DNA of 64,000 nucleotides from Isoetes taiwanensis (taxonomy: Eukaryota; Streptophyta; Lycopodiopsida; Isoetales; Isoetaceae), in assembly GCA_021234155.1 (NCBI GenBank), contig JAJEKV010000111.1:938968-1002967 (forward strand), in the 5' to 3' direction. This document shows positions 35,160-46,499 of the stretch, piece after piece. Under the pieces are notes generated by a model. The model saw nothing but the letters and a program-made list of their open reading frames with translations, ran no database searches and was not told where the DNA came from. Both the position numbers and the translations under genes were made by a program. Each line of letters starts with the position of its first letter. The stretch's first letter is position 1.

Positions 35160-36175
35160 CTTGACTTGCAGAATGCAGTGTATAGGTTGTACGAGGCATG
35201 CTCAGGCCATATCACATCGTCAGGACAACCGGTAATCAGTAGTATTGGAGTGCGTCAAGGTTGCCCCCTCTCCCCCACACTCTTTGGCCTGTACATTGAC
35301 CAGCTGGAAGATTGGCTCTCTGAGCATGGAGGTGCGGGCACCCATCTCATGCATCACACAATCCGGCAACTCATATATGCTGACGATGTCAACCTCCTGG
35401 CCTATACTCCAGAGGACATGCAACGTCACCTGGATACTCTCGACACTTTTTGCCGATTCATCCAAGATGCGAAGTTAACTTGGCCAAAACTAGGGTGTCT
35501 TTGCTAGTCTCATCATCCCGTCAGCCAAGGCTTCCCTCATTCACTTACCAGGGACATGATGTAGAGGTGGCTCCGACCTACAAGTACTTGGGGATCGAGT
35601 TCTCTACTACCACCCATTGGGATGCTGCCATCAGGTTGCGGGTCGTATGGTTTGAAAGCACTCTATGCCATGCGTAACAACGACCACAAGGCGAGTTGTA
35701 TGCCCAGGGCCACCGAATACACTTATTTCGGGCATTGGTCGAGCCGGTCCTTTATATAGGCCGGTAGTATGGGGTCCGTGATATCCCTCAACACTGAATG
35801 ACCTCGAAAGCAAAAGCGTAAAGCCTTCTTGGCACGAGCCCTTGGGGTAAAGTCCACGCCCATACCGATCCTACTCCAGAGATGTGTTTGTCGCCTTTCA
35901 ATGGGCTGCATTGGAACGCCATATCATTTACTTTCAGAAGGTGGCCGCTATGGGTGATACACGTTTGCCCAACCTTGCTTTGGCCATGGCGATGGGTCCC
36001 CAACGCCTGAAAGCCTGCTGGAAGGACAAATAAGCTCAGTGGTTCTCACGTTGGGGTGTACAGGCCAACAGATGTGTGCATGTAAGGACAAAGAAAGATC
36101 ACAAGATACTTAAGTTGTACCTGGATGCTACTTTCCTTCGCAAGCTCTGGGATGCAGATGCTCTGACGCACAACA
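35160..36175 (+). mobile_element. LINE reverse transcriptase fragment with intact YADD box
   Basis: From about 35165 the plus strand reads NAVYRLYEACSGHITSSGQP, then GVRQGCPLSPTLFGLYIDQL (RT finger/palm block), then QLIYADDVNLLAYTPEDMQR with the catalytic Y-A-D-D at 35376-35387. A frameshift near 35475 moves the frame to AKTRVSLL and then APTYKYLGIEFSTTTHWDAA. Further breaks occur at about 35640, 35760 and 35850, after which GDTRLPNLALAMAMGPQRLK is still recognisable. The match stops abruptly near 36170 inside the KLWDA block, so both the endonuclease and the C-terminal CCHC end are missing. Loss of the 3' end is unlike simple 5' truncation and implies a later deletion or rearrangement. Confidence 0.88.
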
Positions 36176-36449
36176 CCCCTTAGTAGTCTTGGGATAATTT
36201 GCTTAGTAGTCTCGGCTTCAACACCCCTTGGGTGGTCCACACTATTGACCTACAAGAACAATGTTAACAATGGGGTAACAATGTGATAAGAATATGTGGT
36301 AACAATGTTGATACATGTTGGGGGAGAAAGGCATTACATTTTTACCCTTTTTAGGATCCACACGCTTCACCTGTACAAATTTAAATGTTCTTAGTATTAT
36401 CTCGAAAAAGGGACAAAGTAATTATGAGAATAGATTAAAGAGCAACTTC

Positions 36450-36476
36450 AAAAAAAAAAAAAAAAAAAAAAAAAAA
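36450..36476. repeat. Poly(A) tract, 27 bases
   Basis: Uninterrupted A27. It could be the tail of a pol III-derived or LINE-mobilised insertion, but no recognisable body precedes it. Confidence 0.9.
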
Positions 36477-36500
36477 CCATTAAATGGGTAAATATATGTT

Positions 36501-36722
36501 GTAAGTGTAGGCAAAAATAGGTTGCAAATACAGCTGACGTATGGGTAATTAATGAGAATTAATGATAACATAGGGTATATGTAAGTAATTCTAAAGAATT
36601 AAGTATAGGTTATAATTCTAGAGTATTAAGTATAGGCAAAAATAGATTGTAAGTATAGCTGACGTGTGGGTAATTTTAGAGAATTAAAGATAACATAGGG
36701 TGTAATTAATTCTATAGAATTA
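36501..36722. repeat. Imperfect tandem duplication, about 125 bp x 2
   Basis: The motif order GTAAGTRTAGGCAAAAATAG, TTG.AA.TA, AGCTGACGTRTGGGTAATT, GATAACATAGGG occurs from 36501 and again from about 36627. The copies differ by several indels, so the duplication is older than those at 7068 and 13769. Confidence 0.75.
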
Positions 36723-37982
36723 TTGATAGCTAATTCATATAGGGCATAATTCGTATATGATGTGATGGAATCATAATTACAACCGCGCGTACTAAGCTAT
36801 ACGAAATCTTGCATGCAACTACTATATCTAATGAGCCCTTCATTCTGAAACCCTTCATTCCTTCAAGGGCCTTCCTTCCTTCCTTCCCATTAGAGGTCTG
36901 GTGGGGTTAAGGACTATATAGCTTTGCCAACGTGGAAACCCTTATCCAATGAGAAATCTCGTTTTGACGGTACAGCTTGGCAGCTTCTTTTAAATAATCC
37001 ATGTGGCTAGTTTCTATTGGAAACGAGGTGCCCGAGTTTCACTTTGCCTTGCCCGGTTTGTTTTGGCATTTTCTTCAATTTAATTAGGGTAGTTAGCGTT
37101 AAAGACAAACCTTTAATGACAATTCGAATTTCCCTCCAGCAAGCAGCCAAAGGAGAAGCTCGAATAGCTTTCGTGGGAAAATGTGGAGCGGCTTCGTGGA
37201 AAATCTTCAGGTCTCGAATTCGCAAATCATTAGAGCGTGAAGGAACGGCTGGTTGAAGAAGGCGGCATTGCAACTCTGCATTTCGTATTCTGCCTGGCAG
37301 TTGTGACGATGCTTAAATCGTATAATTCTCAAGCCCTAACAGGTAATTCAAGAAACTTGTGTCCGGATTCAAAGCTAATTTTTTGTTCAACAGCCAAGTC
37401 AGGGAAATCTCATAAGCTACTGGAAATCATTTTTGAATTCCAAAGGATTCTCTGCAACTATCAAAGGAGTCAAGTTTTGAACCGGAAATTTTCAGAAATA
37501 AGGTAACTGCAGTACATACTTGAATGTGCAATTAATTTACTTTAGGCTAAAACATGCTTTCAATGTCATAATCATCTGTTCTAGTCTGTAAGTTGTGCAA
37601 CTTATCTTTTAAATTCAGAGGCATTTTTTTTGCAAGAAACACAGGACTCCAGCTTAAAGCTAAGGTAATTTCTTTATAATTATACATGGATATGTTGTTG
37701 ACCTTATGGTTGCAGTATTAGAATACATCTATTTTAATTGTGCATGTGTCATAACCTCCTTGCTGACCATTTAAATTCAGAGGGACTCTAGGCTAATCCA
37801 TTTTGCAATATCATAATTCTTGAAGGTGTGCATGTTTCATAAGCTGCTAGGATAATTTAAAATCAGAGAGAATTTTCTGAAATCTAAATTCTTCTAGAAA
37901 TAAGATAATGGCTTTGCAGCAGTATGCACATGAATATGCAATCCACATTAAACTAACGCATGCTTGCAAACCTCTGTTATAG
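36723..37982. other. Upstream region of the 37991 gene
   Basis: Holds the likely promoter, 5' UTR and any early exons of the next gene. A segment at 37490-37575 (GAAATAAGGTAACTGCAG...) is echoed at 37895-37985, a diverged duplication. Open frames at 37007-37273 and 37237-37506 are unassigned. CCTTCCTTCCTTCC lies at about 36868. Confidence 0.35.
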
Positions 37983-37990
37983 CAATCTTG

Positions 37991-39237
37991 ATGGCGTATC
38001 ATGGGAAAATCACATCTATTGCACTCAAGAGAGAGGAATGTGATGATCTACAAGTTTCCGTAGGTTCATTCATCACAATGTTGCCTTCATGTAGAGGTGA
38101 TCACCGTGTAAATAGTAAACGCCAGGCTGACATCTCATCCCATTGGAAAGGAAGAGTTTTGAATATTCTCCAAAGAAGAACAGGTGTGGATATACAAGTT
38201 CAACATGTATATAGCCCATCTGATATGTCTAAAGAAGCAATTTCTACGAGAGCAAATTTTCCTCGATTGCAAGCCAATTGTAAGCCATTTATTTCTTTTT
38301 TGTTCCATTAATTACAGATATTGTGATTGTGCTTTTCACTTTTCTGATTACGTGTATCTTTGCTTTTATAGGGCTATGTTTATCTGATCAAGAAGACATT
38401 ATATCTCCTGATAGCATCTCTAGTGTCTTCCAAGCTTTCCACTTTGACATTGGATCCTTGTTGTTTGAGGGGCTGAAAGCTACTGATCTGCGTGCTTCTT
38501 GGATATGGTTCTATAAGCACATGTATTTTCCAAAGATTAAAAGGATTGCTGAAATTTCCCTGCCGAATTTTGCAGAACTAGATGTTCTTCATGTAGATAC
38601 TTCTATCATTACATTGGCCAAAAGAAAACTTTGGATAGATATTCAGAGTTCACTTAGAGAACGTGGCGGTATTTGTGGACATGTAAAGATGAATATGTCC
38701 ATAAACACATTCATATGGTTATTCAAGGCATGCGCAACTATGAAGAAGACATCTAAGATGTTTACAACAGCTGAGGTAACAAAGGATTTTCTTTGCAGTA
38801 TTATTCCAAATGAGTGGCAGGTTAGAGTTCATGATCAGGGTGCGGATAAAATTGAAGGTGTACTTGACCCAAAATCAGTTAGGTTTAGGTATTGCATTAG
38901 GAAGCAGACATTATACTTGACCTTCAAATTTAGGAGATGGAGGCATGTGTTAGAGGATCTCAAGTGGAAATTGATATGCCAAGAACAGGATGACAATGAT
39001 GGGACTCACTCTGAAGTGGTGGAGTTGTGCGTGCAGAAGGACCAGCAACTTTACAAGATAGTCCATGTAGAAAGTTACTGGTCCTTATTTGACATTCGCA
39101 GGATTTTGGAAGTTGAAGATGTATTGAACTCTTTTAAGTTTTGTTTAAACGGAGCTATGATTGGAAGACGCAGGGAGGAAATCGTGTTAGCTAAATCATG
39201 CATTCCTCCAAATGCAATTTCCATATCAGAAATGTAA
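37991..39237 (+). CDS. Uncharacterised two-exon protein, about 384 residues
   Basis: An intact spliced gene model. Exon 1 begins MAYHGKITSIAL (ATG at 37991, just after a CTCTGTTATAG acceptor, so an earlier exon is possible) and ends at 38279 (FPRLQAN plus one base). The intron 38280-38371 has GTAAGC and CTTTTATAG ends. Exon 2 continues in phase as a Trp codon, then LCLSDQEDIISPDS, and runs 288 codons open to the stop at 39237. The exact phase match and absence of stops argue for a real or recently real gene. Composition is that of a soluble, Lys/Arg-rich protein with a basic, aromatic-rich core (RFRYCIRKQTLYLTFKFRRW). I recognise no domain. It could be a plant orphan gene or a domesticated transposon-derived protein. 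The minus strand downstream carries a golgin pseudogene with unrelated sequence. Confidence 0.65.
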
Positions 39238-39439
39238 TTACATTTTGTAATTAATAATGAAAAAAAAAAGAGCTCATGTGTGGTTTGCTGGGTTCAATTC
39301 CCAACCTGATCTGATTTGTAAATGTTCAAAAGTAATTGACTTTAACGTTGGTATTCTAGAATTATTTTTGCCGTTATGCTGGTTTATGGCTTACCACCTT
39401 AACCAAGCTATGCACAGATTATGTGAATGCTATAGGAGA

Positions 39440-40500
39440 GCGCAATAAGACTGCATAATCTGTGCCTCTTTCATCTGCTGCAGCTTCCATAGCTTCCTTT
39501 GAAGAAACGGACATCACACGGTCCTGTAAAAGCAACCTCTTAAGTCTATTAGCAACATGCCAACTATACAATGTGTTCGTTCTCATGGGTAACTGAACAT
39601 TACCTGAAGACGATGCATAAATACATCAGGAATAGGTGAACAGATACCTGCAATTATTGTAAACAGAGCAATGAGCAACTAAGTCTAATTGCTACTTTAA
39701 TCAGTCTGCAGGTCAAAGAAAAGTTACCAAATACAATAGTACAAATATTCGAGCCAAGGGACGTCGCCAGAGAAACCTTCCAGCAAGAATTGCACTGGAA
39801 TCTACAAACTTTGCAGCATTCTGATACAGGATGACATTGAATGATAATGCAAAGTCTCAAGTCCTAAAGTTACAAGTTAGAATAAAGAAGGCATGTTTGT
39901 TTCCGTTCCTGCCTTTTACCTGAATACTCGAGCCAAATATGGGCTGCAAACTTGGGCTAAAGATTTTTCTCTGCTGGGCATTGACTCTGCAAACTTTTGA
40001 CATGTTAAAAGGTCCTAAACTAATTGACGTCACAGAAGATCGGATTATCATATAAAATAAGTGGATGAGAGTTCTCTTAACTAAATGAAATAAAACAAAT
40101 AGACAACAGGAGGAGAATATAATGAACAGGAGAACTTGCAGCCACAGGCTTCATGGATCATATGCACCACTAGACATGACGATCTTAAGAGGAAACAAAG
40201 AAATTTTTATTTGTACTTCTACAAGTTGCTTAGTTCAACTTAAACGGATTCAACCCATTATCTTCTTCTCCTACTGCGGACGAGTTCTTTCCACTTCGGC
40301 CTAGGTCAACAACAAAGATGATTGTAAAGGGCAGCTATAACATTTTGGCCATTAAAATCGAGAATAATTAGTAGGATAGGCATAAAGACCTGTGCTTCCC
40401 TAAGCCGCTCTGACTCTTTTTTCTAGTTGAAGTAATGCAGCAGCCTTCTCACTAGCCATCTTTTCAAGTTGTGTTTGCTTCAAATACTTTATCACATTTT
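39440..40500 (-). pseudogene. Golgin (golgin-84/GC1-like) C-terminal pseudogene
   Basis: Minus-strand exon-like blocks match the C-terminal part of plant golgin candidate proteins, coiled-coil tethers anchored in Golgi membranes. Block 1 (40500-40389) reads YLKQTQLEKMASEKAAALLQ and then, after a one-base insertion in an A run, ESERLREAQV. Block 2 (39840-39729) reads NVILYQNAAKFVDSSAILAG and RFLWRRPLARIFVLLYL, the conserved arginine-flanked start of the membrane anchor. Block 3 (39650-39605) reads VHLFLMYL and then, with one base lost, HRLQ before a GTAATG donor. Block 4 (39522-39450) reads DRVMSVSSKEAMEAA. Splice-like ends are kept, so it is an unprocessed copy. At least two frameshifts and the absence of the long upstream coiled coil make it a pseudogene. 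Confidence 0.7.
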
Positions 40501-41671
40501 GAATTTCAGTATCTTAATTACAACAGTAAGTATAAAAGTATCATGTTTTTTACCAGAATTTCTGTTAACTCCCTAACACATCGGCCTGTAAAATGAGCTC
40601 AGGCATTCAAATCATCCTATGAAAGACAACATACGAGAACAATGCAGTAGAGATGTCATAAATCAATACAAATGGAGAAAATCCTGCTAAAACTTTGAAA
40701 TATTTTTATTGAATGCCTCAATAATGCTTTGGGCCTCACTCAAATGGGAGAGTAAGACTAGTTTCATGTCATAATAGAGTCTTTAGAGTTTTATTGTCAT
40801 TATCAGAAATAAATGTCATCAAGCAGCCAAGATTTGCTCTCTTTATTTTCTCATGTATATTTGCAGTCACGTTCCCCTGCTCCTCATTTTACCTGCAAGC
40901 CATACTACCTCAGATGAGTGCATTGTGTCCATGTGACATGAATTTAGTTACAGGTTTGTTGTACAACTCATTTGATGACTTGATGATTGCATGCCAAAAA
41001 ATAGCAACACCTCGAATGCAGATTGCAGACTCAGAATACAAAACCTTGGTGACAATCTCCAGCTAACAGACAAGGTTGATTCTGCCAAACATAACAAGGT
41101 TCATGCTAGATATTCAATGCTACTTATACTGCTCATCCCATCAATCGTGATCTGAAGAGTAATATGCAAATGCGAAAACTAATGTTACCCTATGAGCAAA
41201 ACTACAGAAATGGCAAGCAACTTAGGCAACTTTGGCTGATGAAACTATGGCCCTATTAAACTCTTGTTGTTAAGCTCCAGACTTTGAAGCTCGGTCAAAT
41301 CTCCCAAAGTTGCTCCAGACTTCGAAGCTCTATACAATCAGATACTCCTGTTATACTGCTATTCTTTAATACATATTATGATTAAAATGCTGGTAATATA
41401 AAACAGTCCATGGGCTTCAGCAAAATAGAATCAGTTCAAGCTTAAGAGTTACAAAGACAAATGTTTGCTGAACATAGACAAATGAGATCCTCAATATATT
41501 CTAAGTGAATGTAACGTGAACAACATAATCTTTTGCTTCATCTTCTTCGTGAACTCTATTGATTTCCTGCAATAATCATTAAAATTGGAATGAGATAAAA
41601 ATCATCCACTTTATAATAGGATGCTACAAAGACAAAGCTATATCAGCTGATTTAAACAATCGTGTAGATAC
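40501..41671. other. Intergenic between golgin remnant and transposase-like gene
   Basis: No exons recognised. TTGTTAAGCTCCAGACTTTGAAGCTC near 41270 is echoed by GCTCCAGACTTCGAAGCTC near 41312. A splice-bounded minus-strand block at 41574-41510 (EINRVHEEDEAKDYVVH) could be a last exon of the neighbouring gene, but the upstream frame stops before the matching donor. Confidence 0.35.
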
Positions 41672-44276
41672 CTAAGTGATGCTTATGTACTTTCTTCCTT
41701 GTCTGGTTCGTTGTTCTCTCCAACGCCTCAAGTTTTCAGATGCCGAGGAACGATGCCATGCCTCAGCTCTCAATTTCTTTTTTATAATTGATGACAGATC
41801 TGTTTCCTTAGATTTAATTTCCTTTCTCTCTAACTTTGCAACAATCTTCCTATAAAACCAATTTGACATTTGCTGCAAAGGGGTTGAGGTATTCCTAGTG
41901 CCACCAAGCTGTGTAAATCGAAAATAAGCATTCTTGGCCTGTTTATGGGACTTTTCCATCCCCTGGGTGTTCCATATCCCAAGACTTCCATATTCCCGAG
42001 CAAACCATGGCCCATGTGCGTACAAGATATGTATATAGTGTGTAACCTCTCCTTCTCCCCAAGCTGCTATAAAAGCTTTTGTGAAGTCTGTAACTGCAAC
42101 CTTGAATGCTTCTTTGTCTTCCTCTTCAAATACTTTCTTGCTCATGAGCTGCATCAACAGAGAAAAGGATTGCCATGCCTTCATTGTTTTTTTCGTATGA
42201 CTTTCCATGATCAGTCATATCATTCTCTGCATGTAAAAGGTCCCTGTAGCATTCCCATTTCCCTGTTTTAGCTGCCACATTTGACAGAAATTTTCTAGCC
42301 TTTGCACCTCCCATCGATGGTTTACATGGCACATTACCGGACTACTTTTCATCTTGTATAATCCTGTAATTTCTTCCATGGAATCCCATGTCAGACATAA
42401 CCTTTTCAATTGCCAGAAGACTAGCATCTCTAGAAGAGGCGGGAGTCTTGTTCCATGCAAATAATATGCTCAAGTATACCATCTTGTCAACTATTCTTAA
42501 GAAAGCATGCAATGTACAAATGTGAACCTTTTTCAATTCAATTGGAAGCACAGGATCCAAAGAACTATCCTCCTCCTCTCGACATGGTGCAAGATCTTGG
42601 TCGCAATCCAATGTGCTTACAGATACTTGAACACCTTTCCTATTCCTTCCTTTTGTGATCTGTTTTGCAGTGTAGCAGCAATACGGACATGCTTCAGTAG
42701 TTTTAGCTCCACCATGCTTCATATTATACATGCATTTAATAGTTTTAAGGTCTGCAGCAAGGTGCCACTCTACTGCGTATGCTCCATAGTGTGGAACTAT
42801 GAGTTTTTCACCAATAACATGAGAGGCAATAAGGCTGGGTATGGGCGTTTGATCGAACACCCATTTTAAAACCTTGTGAGATTCCTTAGGCACTTGAAAT
42901 ATCCCAAGCCACCAAATGTTCTCCTCTGATTGCACCGAAAAGTTTTCATTTTCTGCACTACTACGTCCAATGGCTCTATTCATGAGAGTTAAAGATACAC
43001 GCTCATATTTCTCGCCTTTAATCATCTCCATTTCATCTAGCTTGATAGCAACAATGATCTTACCATCACAATCATCTACTTTCATGTCATAATACCTTAC
43101 CATCAGCTTCAACAAACTCTCTAAATCAATCCAACAATTGTTCTTCACATCAAGCACAAAATTATTTCCTGCTAATTGCTTCATTTTCTTTCCTTTCGCA
43201 GCATGTTGCTCCAAAGCTCCCAAGCTGATATGACTTTCTATATGTGTCATTGGCCCCAAAAAGTCCTTTATTTTCTGATTTCTATAGTTCCTATACAACC
43301 AAATCTTAGAGACTTTTGGCATTATCACTTTCTTGACTGTCGTGGAAGATCTTAAAGCTTTAAACAACTGTACATACGCATTTCTACTGATACCAGCATT
43401 ATCGCAAGCATATTGGACCTGATCCACATCTTGTTCATCACTTAACTGTTGTAGAACACTATCAATGATGGCTTTCCTTAACAAATTTGTACCTGGAAGA
43501 TTTATTAACCTTAATATATCATTCTTGTTTACGATTTTCTTCAATAGCGCAGCAAGGTTGGCTTCCTTATTCTTCTTACAACCCATTGATGGATCCATAA
43601 GTTCTTTGATAGCCTTAACTCTCCTTTTCGCTCCACCACCGGGCTTTAAAACATCAATTGGTTTCATCGATCTAGCTCTCTCTCGTGCTCCCAATGGAGT
43701 GGTTTTTAACCTCTTCATTCTCTTTTCTAATTTTTCATTATCTTCCATCAAGCGTTTAGACTTTGAGCTTTCCATTAAAAGCCTTTGTTCCAGCTGGGAA
43801 CTTCTTTCTTTTATCTCGCACATTTGTTTTTGAGATGATGTCCAAGAATCTATCAAGAATGCATTTTCCTTAGCTAAAGCAAGGTTGTGATTAACTAAAG
43901 CATCATGTTGATACTTGAGATGGTAATTACTTATTGCTGCCTGTTGAAGAGAAGCTTTAAGACTCGAGTCACTATATCCACTTATCAAATTTCTGCAGTA
44001 ACCTAGCAGCCCATGGTTTCCTTTAGAAACAAATTTAAGTAGTCCCGTTGGAGAATGAAATTGGGGATGCATATTTAAGATAGGATCTCTTGGATATAAT
44101 TCCCCTCTTGTCCATAAATCAATGTTCATTCTTCCCTCTGCTCTCATTGCAGTTTCATCAGCAGCATGATTAAATTTCCCCTTCCTCTCATTATGAATTG
44201 GCAAGCAATTGTGTGGTATTTCAACACGAAAAGTGGATACATTGGGATCAAATTCCTTTAAAAGTCCTGCAAACAA
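41672..44276 (-). pseudogene. RAG1/Transib-core-like DDE transposase gene, lightly damaged
   Basis: The minus strand holds a 644-codon open frame (44276-42342), then after one TAG the same frame to about 42190, then a +1-shifted frame of 178 codons (42208-41672). The first codon of the open stretch is TTG next to a TTGTTTGCAG acceptor-like site, so the true N-terminus probably lies in an upstream exon. Residues about 145-190 form a charged coiled coil; 190-240 are basic and NLS-like. Catalytic-core candidates are D414 in IKLDEMEM (43037), D509 in HLAADLKTIK (42752), a C-x2-C at 530-533 (EACPYC), HICTLHAFLRIVDK, then in the last frame H-x4-H (YIHILYAHGPW, 42031-42014) and Glu in GSLGIWNTQGMEKSH (41956). 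In RAG1 the equivalent ligands are C727/C730/H937/H942 with catalytic D600/D708/E962; the His-to-Glu spacing of 20 is identical. Lesions are one stop at 42342-42344 and a shift at an A7 run near 42190. No TIRs were found. Confidence 0.65.
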
Positions 44277-46310
44277 CCATGGAGGAACACTTTTGCATAA
44301 AAACTAATCAAAAGTATGCTGTCAAAAATGGCATCTAGATTATGCTCAAACAAATCGAAATCATGCTGTCAAGAATTACATCTAGATTGTCCAAATAGAT
44401 ACCTGGATTATGCATGTTTGTATTGCTCCAGAAGTCGCAATAGGATCACCGAAGCATTCATGCCATTCACAACCTTCTTCTTTTTATTGTTTGGGAGGAG
44501 AATGCAACGTAGAGTTATGCCAAAATTTCCCCTCCATTTTTCCCATAAAAATTCCCTCCTAATAGAGGGCAGTTCCACCGAAACTTTGAAAATCGGCGCC
44601 ATAGATGCATCTTCGGCCATCAATGCTTTGGGTTCGAGAGGGGTAAAAACTTTGGGTTCGAGATATTAGAGTAGAGATACAATAAAGTGTTCATAAGAAT
44701 GTGCAACAAGACAAAATTATTTAATCTATATAGAAGCAAAAACAATTAATTAGTTGCACGTCATATGATGACCCGTTTTAGATAAAACAAAAAAAGGGCA
44801 GCTTCTCTTCTGCCCGTCCTTCTGCCCTATGAAACCCATTAAATGAAAACTAACCACCTTAACAAGGCTAATACACCAGATCTTATGAGGTCCTATTGTA
44901 ACCCCACAAGACCTCTAATGTTCCTTTCTTTCGACCATCCTTTCGACCATGGTGAGCCATGCTGCCCATCCCGCTCCATCCCACCGCACTCGGCTGAGCG
45001 AGGCGAAGCAGAAGATCAAGAAATTGATCTCCAAATCCCTTCCCCCCTCCCGTAGATGCCGCTATGGCTGCCTTCCGCAACACAGTCCGGAGGAATACGA
45101 GGAGCTCTTTCTTGAGGGCAAGCTTCGTCCAGGAAATCCCAATCTCAGCAGTAATAGTGCTCGATGTTGCTGGGCATAAGTACAATTATTTTGCAAGATA
45201 TGATGATGAAGCTATTGATGTAGTTATGTTTAATATTATAAATGAAAGCATCCAAACTTATAGCATTACATTGCTTCCATGAGATTGGGCAACCCCGGCA
45301 ACACGGAAAAACACATGAGCAATAAAGCTAGTGTGATTTATTTCATGCAAAAAGCAAACCATATACCTTCTTGTTTCAAATAACATAAAAGTTTGGCTCG
45401 CCTTCTGCAGTCCTTATAGTGCACCTGCCTAGGTTTATTTAACTAAGGCTTCATCATAATGAGCATTTATCTGGAGTTAGTATCAGTAAAGTTCATGAGC
45501 TCTTTTGATTCTATAGTTGCAACACCTGTAACTAAGACATGAAATTGTTAATAGTTTGAAACTTGTATTTCACACAGAAATAAGTGACCTGCTCTACATT
45601 ACCTTATTATTTGAGTCATATGTGATTACTGCATGAACTTTCAGTTGTGCAAACTATCAATTTCGTATTGTCAAGTAGGGTCGATATAGATGAGATATAG
45701 TTTGAAGTTTAGAAGTACGTGGACACATAGGCTACTGCCAAAACTTACAAAAAGAAAACAAATTAGATCACACAGAACACCACAATATCTAATCCAAAGT
45801 CTGACGAAGTGCCTGATAGAAGAATTAGTTTACCTTCAAACGTAAGAAGGAAGAAGATATTATTAAATTGCCAAACTTCCAATGACTGGGATGCCAGATA
45901 CATGTACGCCAAATGAATATCTGCAAAGGGATTGCAACATTCGTGATTGAGCTACTTCCAATATCTTGATGGAGCTGAGGGATTGGGATCAATTATCTCC
46001 TGCCTTATGCTTATCAAACCTTGAGACACAGATATTAATTATATCTTTGTTAGATGTTCACATTGCCAAAGCAATAGGGGCATAAAGTTCCTAGTCCCAG
46101 ATGCATAGAATTATTTATAATCCTTCATAACCTGCATAAGTTGTTTTGTATTGATTGCAAAAGACCCATGTATATTATTAGTGCAAAACATTGATGCAAT
46201 CTCAAAGGGAACGCGAGGATAGATGCATATGTTATGCAAGATCTTCCCCTATTCAATGAACTGATCAAATTTTGCCTGTAATTTGTAAAAGCAAAGCAGT
46301 ATGCCTTCAA
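44277..46310. other. Intergenic; possible 5' exon region at 44949-45179
   Basis: The plus-strand frame 44949-45179 is GC-richer than its surroundings and reads RLSEAKQKIKKLISKSLPPS, then HSPEEYEELFLEGKLRPG, which looks coding-like, but no domain is recognised and no following exon was found. On the minus strand this region would also be where 5' exons of the transposase-like gene lie. The phrase TTTGGGTTCGAGA is duplicated at 44627 and 44651. Confidence 0.3.
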
Positions 46311-46385
46311 AATAAGATAAGATAAGATAATAATTTTTAACGTCCACTGGAACCCAATTGGGTTATGGGACCAGTACATGCAGTG
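46311..46385 (-). mobile_element. LINE 3' terminus with (TTATC)n tail
   Basis: On the minus strand the sequence reads GGTCCCATAACCCAATTGGG, TTCCAGTGGACGTTAAAAAT, then repeats of TTATC (plus-strand AAGATAAGATAAGATAA at 46313-46331). This is the same terminus as at 12540, 18960 and 47730 with a different pentanucleotide tail. No ORF2 sequence remains upstream (46386-46630). Confidence 0.7.
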
Positions 46386-46470
46386 GGCAGAAGCCCGATG
46401 AAATTTGAGGACTAGACTCCATCATCAAACCAGACAACAGTAGGAACGAATCAGAAAATAGAAAAAGAAC

Positions 46471-46495
46471 AAAACAAAACAAAACAAAACAAAAC
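46471..46495. repeat. (AAAAC)5 microsatellite
   Basis: Five perfect AAAAC units, preceded by partial units. Located about 100 bases from the LINE terminus at 46311-46385. Confidence 0.9.
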
Positions 46496-46499
46496 AAGA

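Noticed and set aside
42184-42194. A AAA AAC heptamer, in the right phase, as a programmed -1 frameshift site in the transposase-like gene
   Set aside because: A -1 shift leads at once to a TGA stop. Reaching the downstream 178-codon frame needs a +1 shift, so this looks like an indel in an A run and not recoding.
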